Assembly: GCF_029872155.1 (NCBI RefSeq)
Contig: NZ_JARXLA010000008.1
Coordinates: forward strand, 436,501-500,500
Reading direction: 5' to 3'
Length of the DNA stretch: 64,000 nucleotides
Source of the DNA: Hyphomicrobium sp. D-2
Lineage (GTDB): Bacteria > Pseudomonadota > Alphaproteobacteria > Rhizobiales > Hyphomicrobiaceae
The translations under genes and the position numbers were made by a program. Within the stretch, counting starts at the first letter, position 1; every line of letters starts with the position of its first letter. The notes under the pieces are model-generated. The model did no database searches and was not told the origin of the DNA. It saw nothing but the letters and a program-made list of their open reading frames with translations. This document shows positions 1 to 8,378 of the stretch, in pieces.

Positions 1-853
1 CCGGGCGCAGGCGGCGCACCTCGGTGCAGAATTTCACCGCGTCGGCGCGCGAATGGCGGCGCTTCATGCGCTTCAGGATCATGTCGTCGCCCGCCTGCAT
101 GGAAAGGTGCAGGTGCGGCATCAGCCGTTCTTCTTCGGCGATGGCGCGTACTAGCTGCTCGTCGGCTTCGACCTGATCGATCGAGGACAGCCGCAGGCGG
201 TCGAGCTCCGGCACAAGCTTCAGGATCTGGCGCACCAGCGCGCCGAGCGTGGGTTTGCCGGGAAGGTCGGCGCCGTAGGATGTGATGTCTACCCCGGTCA
301 GTACAACTTCGCGACAGCCGCTCTCCACCAGCCTGCGGATACGGGGCACGATCTCACCTGCCGCGACCGAACGCGAAGGCCCACGCCCGAAAGGGATGAT
401 GCAGAACGTGCAGCGATGATCGCAGCCGTTCTGAACCTGCACATAGGAGCGGGTGCGGGTGCCGAAGCCGTCGATCAGATGGCCCGCGGTTTCCCGCACG
501 CTCATGATGTCGTCCACCTGTACGCGTTCGGTGGTGTCGGTTGAAAAGCCTGCGAATGTTTCCGGTTTAAGCTTTTCGGCATTGCCGATGACATGATCGA
601 CTTCGTCGAGTTCGGCGAAGCGTTCCGGTTCCACCTGCGCGGCGCAGCCGGTGACGATGATGCGCGCCTGCGGATGTTCGCGGCGCAGCCGGCGGATGGT
701 CTGCCGTGCCTGACGCACAGCCTCGCCCGTCACCGCGCATGTGTTGACGATGATCGCGTTGTCCAGATCAGCGGCGACGGCGTTGCGGCGCATAATCTCT
801 GACTCATACGCGTTGAGCCGGCAGCCGAGCGTTATGATCAGGGGTTCGGCCAT
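1..853 (-). CDS. mtaB: tRNA (N6-L-threonylcarbamoyladenosine(37)-C2)-methylthiotransferase MtaB, 3' end outside window
   Basis: Radical SAM methylthiotransferase that converts t6A37 to ms2t6A37 in tRNAs. Reading the minus strand from the ATG at 853 gives a start MAEPLIITLGCRLNAYESE, typical of the N-terminal UPF0004 domain, with the cluster-binding cysteines GCR, NTCAVT and GCAA. The radical SAM cysteines CDHRCTFC follow around residue 145, encoded near position 400-420. The frame is open to the window edge, so the C-terminal TRAM region is missing here. It lies 136 bp downstream of dapF on the same strand, the usual alphaproteobacterial pairing, probably one operon. MtaB is preferred over MiaB because of the short N-terminus and the dapF context. 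Confidence 0.93.
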   Translation of the reverse strand, partial: MAEPLIITLGCRLNAYESEIMRRNAVAADLDNAIIVNTCAVTGEAVRQARQTIRRLRREHPQARIIVTGCAAQVEPERFAELDEVDHVIGNAEKLKPETFAGFSTDTTERVQVDDIMSVRETAGHLIDGFGTRTRSYVQVQNGCDHRCTFCIIPFGRGPSRSVAAGEIVPRIRRLVESGCREVVLTGVDITSYGADLPGKPTLGALVRQILKLVPELDRLRLSSIDQVEADEQLVRAIAEEERLMPHLHLSMQAGDDMILKRMKRRHSRADAVKFCTEVRRLRP

Positions 854-989
854 TACCTGGTCAGCAAGCCTCGAAAAACGGATAACGCGCGGGGCGGGGA
901 AAGCCGATCCGCGCGTTCACAGCTTGGCGCCAACGGGATGTCCGGCCGGTTAATCGAAAATCGGTCATAACGGACAACTTTGACGTTCG

Positions 990-1856
990 CTAGGCGGGAT
1001 TTCGCGACAGGGTATCCGCCGCCAATGTGCCAGCAAACTCCTGTTCTGCGGGCCCGCTCATCAGAATGTGATCGTTGGGCGCCCATTCGATGACCAGCGT
1101 GCCGCCGGGCAGCTCGACGTTGACGCGCCGGTCGGTCAGATCCTTTCGCGCCGCACAGATGGCGGCGGCACATGCGGCGGTGCCGCAAGCGCGGGTAAGG
1201 CCGGCACCCCGCTCCCACGTACGCAGCTTGAGGCTGTTGCGCGAGGTGATCTGCGCCAGCGAGATGTTGGCTCGCTCCGGAAAGATCGGATGGTTTTCCA
1301 GCAGCGGCCCGAAGCGGCCGAGATCGTGGGCGTCAACGTCGTCGACCCAGAAGATCGCGTGCGGATTGCCGACATTGACAACCGACGGCGTGTGCAGCAC
1401 CGGCTCATCCACCGGGCCGATCTGTAGCTCGATGCCGGTTGTGTCGTGGAACGGCTCCGCCAGCGGGATATCCTCCCAGCCGAAACGGGGCTTGCCCATG
1501 TCGATGGTGATGTTGTCGGCGTCAGCGACCTTCGCTTTCAGCAGCCCGGCACGCGTTTCGACCGTGACCTCCGGGCGCCCAAGCTCCTCCGCGGCGACGA
1601 GCGCGATGCAGCGGGTGGCATTGCCACAGGCGCTGACCTCCGAGCCATCGGCGTTGAAGATGCGCATGAAGACATCGGCGGTCTTCGACGGCTCCATCAC
1701 GATCACTTGATCGCAACCCAGCTCGCCTTTGCGATCGCCTAAGGTCTGTGCCTGCGTTTGGCCAATGGTGATCGGCCGTGCCCGAGCATCGAGCACGACG
1801 AAATCATTTCCAAGGCCGTTCATTTTCCGAAAAGGGATGCTGGTAGCGTCCGTCAT
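990..1856 (-). CDS. dapF: diaminopimelate epimerase
   Basis: Cytosolic epimerase converting LL- to meso-diaminopimelate for lysine and peptidoglycan synthesis, by a two-cysteine mechanism without cofactor. Both catalytic cysteines are visible: SACGNATRC around residue 75 and TRACGTAA around residue 220. The start at 1856 gives MTDATSIPFRKMNGLGND, the conserved family N-terminus. An in-frame upstream start at 1892 would add 12 unlikely residues. Length is 288 aa, normal for the family. It is divergent from the sugar dehydrogenase gene, with 55 bp between the two starts that must hold both promoters. mtaB follows on the same strand. Confidence 0.96.
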   Translation of the reverse strand: MTDATSIPFRKMNGLGNDFVVLDARARPITIGQTQAQTLGDRKGELGCDQVIVMEPSKTADVFMRIFNADGSEVSACGNATRCIALVAAEELGRPEVTVETRAGLLKAKVADADNITIDMGKPRFGWEDIPLAEPFHDTTGIELQIGPVDEPVLHTPSVVNVGNPHAIFWVDDVDAHDLGRFGPLLENHPIFPERANISLAQITSRNSLKLRTWERGAGLTRACGTAACAAAICAARKDLTDRRVNVELPGGTLVIEWAPNDHILMSGPAEQEFAGTLAADTLSRNPA

Positions 1857-1911
1857 GAGCGCATATATGGCCCGCAGGGACATTAAACACAATCGAGCGG
1901 AGAGAAGCCCG

Positions 1912-3081
1912 ATGATGCAGAAGACCCTACGCCGACTAGCCCTTGGATCCGCAATGCTGATAGGGGCCGGCGCTCCGGTCGTCTGGGCTGCTCAAACCGA
2001 TGCGCCTGCTCCAGCAAAATCGAGCAATATCAAGGTTTCGGCGTTCGCCTCGGGCCTGGAAAATCCCTGGGGCATGCAATTCCTGCCAGATGGCCGCCTG
2101 CTGGTGACGGAGCGCCCGGGTCGCCTGCGGTATATTGCCAAGGACGGCCGTCTGTCGGCGCCGATCGCCGGAGTGCCGGATGTGGCCGCCGTTAATCAGG
2201 GTGGTTTGCTGGATGTTCTGCTGGCGCCGGACTTCGAGAAGACCGGCACGATCTATCTCTCCTATGGCGAACCGCGCGAGGACGGCACCAATTCCACCGT
2301 CGTGGCCCGCGCCAAGCTGGTGGCCGATGGCGACACCGGCCGTCTTGAGGATCTCAAGGTGATCTTCCGCCAGGAGCCTTCGGCTGACAGTGGCCATCAT
2401 TTCGGCTCCCGCCTCGTCTGGGGGAAGGACGGCACGCTCTTTATAACAACGGGTGACCGCAACAAGCTGCGCCCCGAAGCGCAAAACCCCGCCAACACGG
2501 TGGGCAAGATCGTGCGCATTAACGCCGATGGCTCTATTCCCGCCGACAACCCGAAGCTGCCGGGATGGGCGCCGGAAGTCTGGTCCATCGGCCATCGCAG
2601 CGTGCAGGGCGCTGCCATCCGCCCGGAGAACGGCAAGCTCTATACGCTGGAACATGGTCCGCGCGGTGGCGATGAGCTGAACCATCCGGAAGCCGGCAAG
2701 AATTATGGCTGGCCGATCATCACCTACGGCAAGGAATATATCGGCGGCAGCATCGGTGAAGGCACAGCCAAGGAAGGGCTGGAGCAGCCCATCTATTATT
2801 GGGTGCCGTCGATCGCGGTTTCCAATCTGGCTTTCTATGACGGTGACCTGTTCCCGGAGTGGAAGGGCAACGCGCTGGTCGGCGGTCTGGCCGGAACCCG
2901 CGTTGAGCGTCTGGTTCTGAACGGCGATGACGTCGTTGCGGCCGAGGTGCTGCTTGAGGATCAGGGCAAGCGTATCCGCGATGTGCGGCAGGGGCCGGAT
3001 GGTGCAATCTGGCTGCTGGCGGATGACACCGGCGAGGTGCTGCGCGTAACACCGGCGGAAGCTGCGCCAAAACCAGAGTAA
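1912..3081 (+). CDS. secreted PQQ-dependent aldose sugar dehydrogenase (YliI/soluble GDH-like)
   Basis: Predicted periplasmic quinoprotein of the soluble glucose/sorbosone dehydrogenase family, oxidising aldose sugars with PQQ. The 389-aa product starts with a Sec signal peptide (MMQKTLRRLALGSAM, cleaved near AAQTDA). The beta-propeller follows: ENPWGMQFLPDGRLLVTERPG, then SGHHFGSRLVWGKDG with the conserved His pair, TTGDRN, GHRSVQG and EHGPRGGDELN, and a C-terminal blade ending GPDGAIWLLADD. The start at 1912 is chosen because GGAGAG lies just upstream; an open frame to 1729 only reads into dapF antisense. No PQQ synthesis genes are in the window. The physiological substrate cannot be told from sequence. 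Confidence 0.9.
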   Translation: MMQKTLRRLALGSAMLIGAGAPVVWAAQTDAPAPAKSSNIKVSAFASGLENPWGMQFLPDGRLLVTERPGRLRYIAKDGRLSAPIAGVPDVAAVNQGGLLDVLLAPDFEKTGTIYLSYGEPREDGTNSTVVARAKLVADGDTGRLEDLKVIFRQEPSADSGHHFGSRLVWGKDGTLFITTGDRNKLRPEAQNPANTVGKIVRINADGSIPADNPKLPGWAPEVWSIGHRSVQGAAIRPENGKLYTLEHGPRGGDELNHPEAGKNYGWPIITYGKEYIGGSIGEGTAKEGLEQPIYYWVPSIAVSNLAFYDGDLFPEWKGNALVGGLAGTRVERLVLNGDDVVAAEVLLEDQGKRIRDVRQGPDGAIWLLADDTGEVLRVTPAEAAPKPE

Positions 3082-3165
3082 TCTGAGCCGGAGTAATTTG
3101 GCCGAGTCAGTCCGTGCGGCACCCGCCGAACGCATATTGCACGTAATGATATTTGGAACGCGCGC

Positions 3166-3672
3166 ATGGAAAAGGTGGCGAAGCAGGCGATCACGGCCGC
3201 TATAGTGTGGTGGGCGGTAGTGATTGCCGCCCACTTCGGCCTGGAGAGCTACGGTTATGAGTGGGGTCCGCGGCATGGGGCTTCGTTTTGGGTTTTGTTC
3301 CTGCTGCCGCCGCTGATCCTTCCCCTGGTGCTGGCCAGATGGCAGGGCACCAACGATGTTGATCAATCCAACCCATGGTTAAGCATCGGCAAAATCACCG
3401 CCGCACTGGCGGCGCTGGGATTGTTTGGCGGGTTGGTTTTTGACGCCGTCATCCGATATCAGCATCAGATGCAGCAAAAGGCCGAGTTTCGCGCCGAAAC
3501 CATTGAGTGCATGCGAAACAAGCAGCAGTTGTTGGATGGTCTGGCCAACTCTGCCACCAATGTATCGCGCTCGAACAATTCTGATTGGTGGAAGCTGAAG
3601 CTCTGCCAGCGCCTGGGAATTGTGACCAATGATGAAATCCGTAATGCACAAGCTAGGCGGGGCAACCAATAG
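3166..3672 (+). CDS. hypothetical membrane protein, two predicted helices
   Basis: Family not recognised. The 168-aa product has hydrophobic stretches at roughly residues 8-25, 38-58 and 75-95, consistent with two or three membrane helices, and a soluble C-terminal part containing CMRNKQQLLDGL and DWWKLKLCQRLG. It stands alone on the plus strand between the sugar dehydrogenase and a small basic ORF whose start overlaps its last 44 bases. Codon third positions are GC-rich like the neighbours. Function unknown. Confidence 0.6.
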   Translation: MEKVAKQAITAAIVWWAVVIAAHFGLESYGYEWGPRHGASFWVLFLLPPLILPLVLARWQGTNDVDQSNPWLSIGKITAALAALGLFGGLVFDAVIRYQHQMQQKAEFRAETIECMRNKQQLLDGLANSATNVSRSNNSDWWKLKLCQRLGIVTNDEIRNAQARRGNQ

Positions 3673-4054
3673 GCTGATCGCGTTGTTATCCGGGAGATGG
3701 AGCACGCCTCCGTTCAGTTCTTCGAGTGTCCAGCCCATGCAACCTAGCCAATCTCAAGAGCCTTCCGCCCAAGCCCAAACATCGCCCGCTGCTGGCCCTC
3801 GTGCTGGCAATGTGCCCGGCATGTCCCGCGCCAGCCGCAGGCTGCTGCAACTATCCTTTGTTACGCCAAGGCCCTGCCGGTGCTGCGGCGGCTGCATCTG
3901 CCTGACCCGGGCGGAGCGCAAAAGTTTACGCCGGGTAACCAAGATTGCCCGGCAATGGCGTAAGCAGGTCCGCCGCCAGGTGCGGGAGGATGCACGCAGG
4001 CGCGCCGAGGCTCGTAATCTGGGCAGCGACGTCGGCGCCCCGCCAAATCCTTAA
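3629..4054 (+). CDS. hypothetical small basic cysteine-containing protein
   Basis: Uncertain 141-aa reading frame starting inside the end of the preceding gene. The first half is Ser/Gln/Pro-rich and low in information. The second half is strongly basic, with a cysteine cluster CRCCGGCIC followed by an Arg/Lys helix (RAERKSLRRVTK, QWRKQVRRQVREDARRR). A later start at the internal Met at 3737 is possible. The overlap with the upstream stop would fit translational coupling. The real product may be only the C-terminal half. Confidence 0.35.
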   Translation: MMKSVMHKLGGATNRLIALLSGRWSTPPFSSSSVQPMQPSQSQEPSAQAQTSPAAGPRAGNVPGMSRASRRLLQLSFVTPRPCRCCGGCICLTRAERKSLRRVTKIARQWRKQVRRQVREDARRRAEARNLGSDVGAPPNP

Positions 4055-4282
4055 GTTCCGGGCAACAGTTGACATCCGCCCCCCGCTGGAGGCATTGTCC
4101 GCCCAAATTCCGATGGCCCTGTTTTCAGAGCCGCCGCCCTGTCCGTTCGTCGCGCCATCTTAGCTGGCACGGATCGATTGAGTCAGGGGTCAACATCCGC
4201 CAGCGCGTTGCGCCCGCGGATGCGATTTTCGTTTGCCGCATCCGGGTTTCGGCTCGGCTAGCAGCGTGGGTGAAGGACGCAC

Positions 4283-5869
4283 ATGTTCCAATCGCTGTCA
4301 GATCGCCTGTCAGGCATTCTCGACAAGCTGACGCGCCGTGGCGCGCTCACCGAGAGCGACGTCAACGAAGCGATGCGCGAAGTGCGTCGCGCGCTGCTTG
4401 AAGCGGACGTCGCGCTGGATGTGGTGCGCGACTTCATCGAGAAGGTGAAGGCGAAGGCGATCGGGCAGGAAGTTCTGCGTTCGGTCACCCCCGGCCAGAT
4501 GGTCATCAAGATCGTCAACGACGAGCTGGTCGCCATGCTCGGCTCGGATACCTCGACGATCGATCTCAACGCCACGCCGCCGGTCGCCATCATGATGGTG
4601 GGTCTGCAGGGCTCCGGTAAAACCACCACGTCCGCGAAGATCGCCCGCCGCCTTACCGAGCGCGATCGCAAAAAAGTGCTGATGGCGTCGCTCGACGTGC
4701 GCCGTCCTGCTGCGCAGGAACAGTTGCGCGTGCTGGGCGAGCAAACCGGCGTTGACACGCTGCCCATCGTGGCTGGCCAGAACCCGCAGCAGATCGCCCG
4801 CCGCGCTCTCGAAGCGGCGAAGCTCGGTGGCTACGATGTCGTCATCCTCGACACCGCCGGTCGTATCCACATCGACGAAGAGCTGATGCAGGAATCGGTG
4901 GAGGTGCGGGACATCGCGCATCCGCACGAAACGCTGCTCGTCGCCGACAGCCTCACCGGTCAGGATGCCGTCAACGTCGCCAAGTCGTTCGACGAGCGCA
5001 TCGGCATTACCGGCATCGTGCTGACCAGAGCCGATGGCGATGCGCGTGGCGGCGCAGCGCTTTCGATGCGCGCCGTCACCGGCAAGCCCATCAAGCTGCT
5101 GGGTGTTGGCGAGCGCTGGGACCAGCTCGAAGACTTCCACCCTGATCGTGTTGCTTCGCGCATTCTCGGCATGGGCGACGTCGTCAGCTTGGTTGAGAAG
5201 GCCGCGCAGACCATCGATGCCGAGAAGGCGACGAAGATCGCCGAGAAGATGAAGAAGGGCATCTTCGATCTCGACGACATGGCCGAGCAGATCAAGCAGA
5301 TGCAACGCATTGGCGGCATGTCCGGCGTGCTCGGCATGATGCCAGGCATGGGCAAGATCAAGTCGCAGGTGGCCGAAGCCAATCTCGACGATTCCATCCT
5401 CAAGCGGCAGCACGCGATCATCACGTCGATGACGCCGAAGGAGCGCCGCAATCCCAAGCTGCTGGACGCCAAGCGCAAGCGCCGCATCGCGGCTGGTTCC
5501 GGCACCAAGGTCGAGGACGTCAACAAGCTCGTGAAAATGCACCGCCAGATGGCGGACATGATGAAATCGCTGGGCCGCAACAAGGGCATGCTGAACCGCC
5601 TCGTCGGCGGTGGGCGTGGCGCCGGTCCGAGCGAAGAAGAAATGGCAGCGATGCAGCAGGAGCTGTCGCAGCTTGATCCGAAGGCTTTCGATCAGCTCCC
5701 CGCCGAACTCAAGGACGCCTTGCCGGGCGGAGGACTTCCCGGCTCCGGCAAAAGCCTGCCCGGTCTCGCCGGTGGCATGCCCAAGCTCCCCGGTTTGGGC
5801 GGTGGCCTGCCCGGTCTCGGTGGCGGGATGCCCAGGTTCCCCGGTCTTCCGGGAAAAAAGAAGAAGTAG
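4283..5869 (+). CDS. ffh: signal recognition particle protein Ffh (SRP54)
   Basis: SRP GTPase that binds signal peptides and 4.5S RNA and targets nascent membrane proteins to FtsY. N domain (about 1-90), then G domain: P-loop GLQGSGKTT, DVRRPAAQEQL, DTAGR, and TRADGDARGG, where the usual TKxD is TRAD. The methionine-rich M domain includes GMMPGMGK. After residue about 475 comes an unusual Gly-Leu-Pro tail of repeated GGxLPGLGG-type units ending in a Lys run. Length 528 aa exceeds the usual 450-500 because of this tail. It heads the ffh-rpsP-rimM block. GAAGGA upstream of the ATG at 4283 supports the start. Confidence 0.97.
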   Translation: MFQSLSDRLSGILDKLTRRGALTESDVNEAMREVRRALLEADVALDVVRDFIEKVKAKAIGQEVLRSVTPGQMVIKIVNDELVAMLGSDTSTIDLNATPPVAIMMVGLQGSGKTTTSAKIARRLTERDRKKVLMASLDVRRPAAQEQLRVLGEQTGVDTLPIVAGQNPQQIARRALEAAKLGGYDVVILDTAGRIHIDEELMQESVEVRDIAHPHETLLVADSLTGQDAVNVAKSFDERIGITGIVLTRADGDARGGAALSMRAVTGKPIKLLGVGERWDQLEDFHPDRVASRILGMGDVVSLVEKAAQTIDAEKATKIAEKMKKGIFDLDDMAEQIKQMQRIGGMSGVLGMMPGMGKIKSQVAEANLDDSILKRQHAIITSMTPKERRNPKLLDAKRKRRIAAGSGTKVEDVNKLVKMHRQMADMMKSLGRNKGMLNRLVGGGRGAGPSEEEMAAMQQELSQLDPKAFDQLPAELKDALPGGGLPGSGKSLPGLAGGMPKLPGLGGGLPGLGGGMPRFPGLPGKKKK

Positions 5870-5929
5870 CACTCAACTGAATTTCACAATCGCAAACACA
5901 CCAACACAACACCTGAAGGAAGAATACCA

Positions 5930-6325
5930 ATGGCAGTGAAGATCCGTCTCGCCCGCGGCGGCGCCAAGAAGCGTCCCTACTATTACATCGTCGTTGCCCA
6001 GGCGACCGCACCGCGCGACGGCCGTTACATCGAGCAGGTCGGCACCTTCAATCCGATGCTCAAGAAGGACGACGAAAACCGCGTGAAGCTCGACCTGGAC
6101 CGCTGCAAGCACTGGCTTGCTTCCGGTGCGCAGCCGACCGATCGCGTTGCCCGCTTCCTCGACACCGCTGGCCTGATGAAGCGCACGCCTTCGAACAACC
6201 CGAACAAGGCGAAGCCCGGCAAGAAGCGCCTGGAGCGTGAAGCTGCCGAAGCTGAAAAGGCCGCCAAGGCCGCTGCTGCAAAGGCCGCTGAGGCTGCCGC
6301 CGCCGCTGAGCCCGCTGCGGAGTAA
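5930..6325 (+). CDS. rpsP: 30S ribosomal protein S16 with Ala/Lys/Glu-rich C-terminal extension
   Basis: Small-subunit protein S16. The core, [18 protein letters not shown] through [11 protein letters not shown], spans residues 1-83 and matches the family along its length. Residues 84-131 form an Asn/Pro/Lys linker and then an Ala/Glu/Lys helix-forming tail ([18 protein letters not shown]), an extension common in alphaproteobacteria. It is 60 bp downstream of ffh with AAGGAAG before the ATG, so the two are likely cotranscribed. Confidence 0.97.
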   Translation: MAVKIRLARGGAKKRPYYYIVVAQATAPRDGRYIEQVGTFNPMLKKDDENRVKLDLDRCKHWLASGAQPTDRVARFLDTAGLMKRTPSNNPNKAKPGKKRLEREAAEAEKAAKAAAAKAAEAAAAAEPAAE

Positions 6326-6449
6326 TCCGCGGGAATGCCGCCACTCTGCGCGCGCTATGCGTGCGTAGTAACGCTGCGTTCAATCTTTGCGTGTCATTAA
6401 TCCTCTCGGAAGGCGGCGCACATAGCGCTGCCGTCTGAGGGGGAATGAC

Positions 6450-6809
6450 ATGCTCGAAGACGGCCTTTATGGCCTGCGTTTCGTCGCCACCGATGGCGAC
6501 GAGCCCGGCGCATCCGGCGGCCTTGCCGTGCTGCGCTCCGGCACTGTGCTCGGCTCCGATCCGCTGGGCGCGGTTTTCAGCGGCACCTACGAATATGACG
6601 GCGGCCGCGAGCTCAATCGCGTGCGGCTGCGGCTCGATGTGCCGCCCGATGGCGTGCTGGTGAACGGCTACACCGCCGGCCCTCACGGCGCGACGCTGCA
6701 CATCGCCGGGGCGTTCCCGCGCGCATCGGTGGATTCAGCGGCCTATCTGCAGGTCGCCGGCTCGCCCATCAGCGTTGAAATCAGGTATCTTGGCCCCTTG
6801 CCCAACTAG
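6450..6809 (+). CDS. small GrlR-like (lipocalin-fold) protein of unknown function
   Basis: 119-aa soluble protein, not a standard member of the ribosomal operon. The start MLEDGLYGLRFVATDGDE, the VLRSGTVLGSD strand pair and FSGTYEYDG resemble the pattern of GrlR-family beta-barrel proteins (first described as negative regulators of type III secretion, but widespread as small 'negative regulator GrlR' homologues). The match is by pattern only. GAGGGGG precedes the ATG at 6450. It sits between rpsP and rimM on the same strand, 124 bp after rpsP and 125 bp before rimM. No type III secretion genes are in the window, so a virulence role should not be assumed. Confidence 0.6.
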   Translation: MLEDGLYGLRFVATDGDEPGASGGLAVLRSGTVLGSDPLGAVFSGTYEYDGGRELNRVRLRLDVPPDGVLVNGYTAGPHGATLHIAGAFPRASVDSAAYLQVAGSPISVEIRYLGPLPN

Positions 6810-6934
6810 AGCCGCTCCGTTTCGGGTGCATGACAACCGGCCGGCTCTGGCTGGTTTGTCCCATCGTGACTGTGACCGGAAAGCGGGTTAGCGCTTCCGG
6901 TGTCAGCACCTCCAGCGGAACGGCGTCCCACACC

Positions 6935-7531
6935 ATGACCGAGCAAGCCCCGCGCGTCCTCCTTGGCCGCATCGTTGCAGCCCACGGCATTCGGGGTGAG
7001 GTGGTCGTCGAAACCTTCACCGCCAATCCGGAAGATATCGCTGCCTATGGGCCGCTGCAGTCGGCGGATGGTGCGCGTACGTTCGAGCTGAAGGTGGTGC
7101 GGCGCTCGCCAAAGGGCGGCGTGGTTGCGCGGGTCGCGGGCGTAGCTGATCGCAACGGTGCCGAGGCGCTGCGCAAGACCGAGCTATACGCTCTGCGCTC
7201 CGATCTGCCCGAGGCAGAAGCGGGCGAATACTACCACACGGATCTGATTGGCCTGAGGGTTGAGGACGCCAGCGGCGCGGCGCTGGGCAAGGTGGTCAGC
7301 GTGCAGAATTACGGCGCCGGTGACTTGCTCGAAATCCGTCTTGATGGCGTTGCGATCACGGAGCTGGTGCCGTTCACCGACACGTTTGTGCCGACGGTTG
7401 ATGTTGCTGGCGGCCGCGTTGTTGTGGAGGTGCCGGTTGCAAGCGTTGATGACGCGGAAGACGCCGCGCTACGTCAGGCCGCCGAAGAAGCAGGCGACGG
7501 TGACGAAAGCGGCGAGAGCGACGCTAGATAG
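6935..7531 (+). CDS. rimM: ribosome maturation factor RimM
   Basis: Assembly factor that binds S19 and helps mature the head of the 30S subunit. The ATG at 6935 gives MTEQAPRVLLGRIVAAHGIR, the RimM N-terminal barrel; the PRC barrel follows with YYHTDLIGLRVED and LLEIRLDG. The upstream open frame to 6830 has no family match. The acidic tail after about residue 170 (AEDAALRQAAEEAGDGDESG) is poorly conserved in general, and its coding DNA occurs a second time at 9313-9402. trmD, the normal next gene, is absent here and lies near 58 kb on the other strand. Confidence 0.95.
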   Translation: MTEQAPRVLLGRIVAAHGIRGEVVVETFTANPEDIAAYGPLQSADGARTFELKVVRRSPKGGVVARVAGVADRNGAEALRKTELYALRSDLPEAEAGEYYHTDLIGLRVEDASGAALGKVVSVQNYGAGDLLEIRLDGVAITELVPFTDTFVPTVDVAGGRVVVEVPVASVDDAEDAALRQAAEEAGDGDESGESDAR

Positions 7532-7630
7532 CATGATCTCGGTGGCCGATTGCAATCGTTGGTCCTCGCCTGTTCAGAGCATCCGGCGCAATTGCTGCCG
7601 GAGGCAACCGCATACGCGAAAGGCGCTACA

Positions 7631-8377
7631 GTGGACATTCCGCGCATCTACAATATCTCCGAGGCGGCACACCGGATTCACAATCCGCTGACGCCGGAAA
7701 AGCTCGCCACGCTCGGCGCGGCGTTGCGCATGCCAGAAAACGCCCGTTTGCTAGACCTTGGCAGTGGCTCGGGAGAGATGCTCTGCACCTGGGCGCGCGA
7801 TCATCGCATCAGCGGCACGGGTATTGACATGAGCCGCCTGTTTGCCGCGCAAGCCAAACTCCGCGCTGAAGAACTTGGCGTCGAAGATCGCGTCGCATTC
7901 ATCCACGGTGATGCCGCCGGCTATGTCGCCGATGCGAAGGTCGATGTTGCATGCTGTGTCGGTGCCACGTGGATTGGCGGCGGGGTTGAGGGCACGATCG
8001 CGCTGCTGGCGCGGAGCTTGCGCCCCGGCGGGGTCATCCTCATTGGCGAGCCATACTGGCTGCGGTTGCCGCCGACGGAGCATGTTGCAAAGGGATGCCG
8101 GGCGAATGCGATTGCTGACTTTATGCTTCTGCCTGATCTGCTCGCGGCTTTCGGAAGCCTCGGTTACGACGTCGTCGAAATGGTTCTTGCGGATCAGGAT
8201 AGCTGGGATCGCTACGAGGCAGCCAAGTGGCTGACGATGCGCCGCTGGCTGGAAGAAAACTCTGACGATGATTTTGCGGCAGACGTTCGCGCTGAGCTTA
8301 CCTCAGCGCCCGAACGATACGTCAGATATGCGCGCGAATATCTGGGTTGGGGCGTCTTCGCCCTGATGGCGCGGTGA
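7631..8377 (+). CDS. SAM-dependent class I methyltransferase
   Basis: Methyltransferase of unknown substrate, about 248 aa. Motif I is LLDLGSGSGEMLC, followed by GTGIDMS for the ribose-binding acidic residue, and a later LRPGGVILIGEPYW. A GTG at 7631 with AAAGG eight bases upstream gives MDIPRIYNISEAAHRIHNPL, the conserved opening of this family; the longer frame from 7550 has a weaker start. The gene begins about 100 bp after rimM and ends one base before the next GTG, so it is probably coupled to the unknown gene that follows. Both lie inside the segment bracketed by the duplicated rimM tail. Confidence 0.85.
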   Translation: MDIPRIYNISEAAHRIHNPLTPEKLATLGAALRMPENARLLDLGSGSGEMLCTWARDHRISGTGIDMSRLFAAQAKLRAEELGVEDRVAFIHGDAAGYVADAKVDVACCVGATWIGGGVEGTIALLARSLRPGGVILIGEPYWLRLPPTEHVAKGCRANAIADFMLLPDLLAAFGSLGYDVVEMVLADQDSWDRYEAAKWLTMRRWLEENSDDDFAADVRAELTSAPERYVRYAREYLGWGVFALMAR

Positions 8378-8378
8378 A

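Noticed and set aside
1936-3366. 476-codon open frame antisense to the sugar dehydrogenase
   Set aside because: Antisense shadow of a conserved beta-propeller gene.
4310-5872. 520-codon open frame antisense to ffh
   Set aside because: Its His/Leu/Asp/Arg-rich translation is the complement of a conserved SRP gene; high GC makes long antisense frames common.
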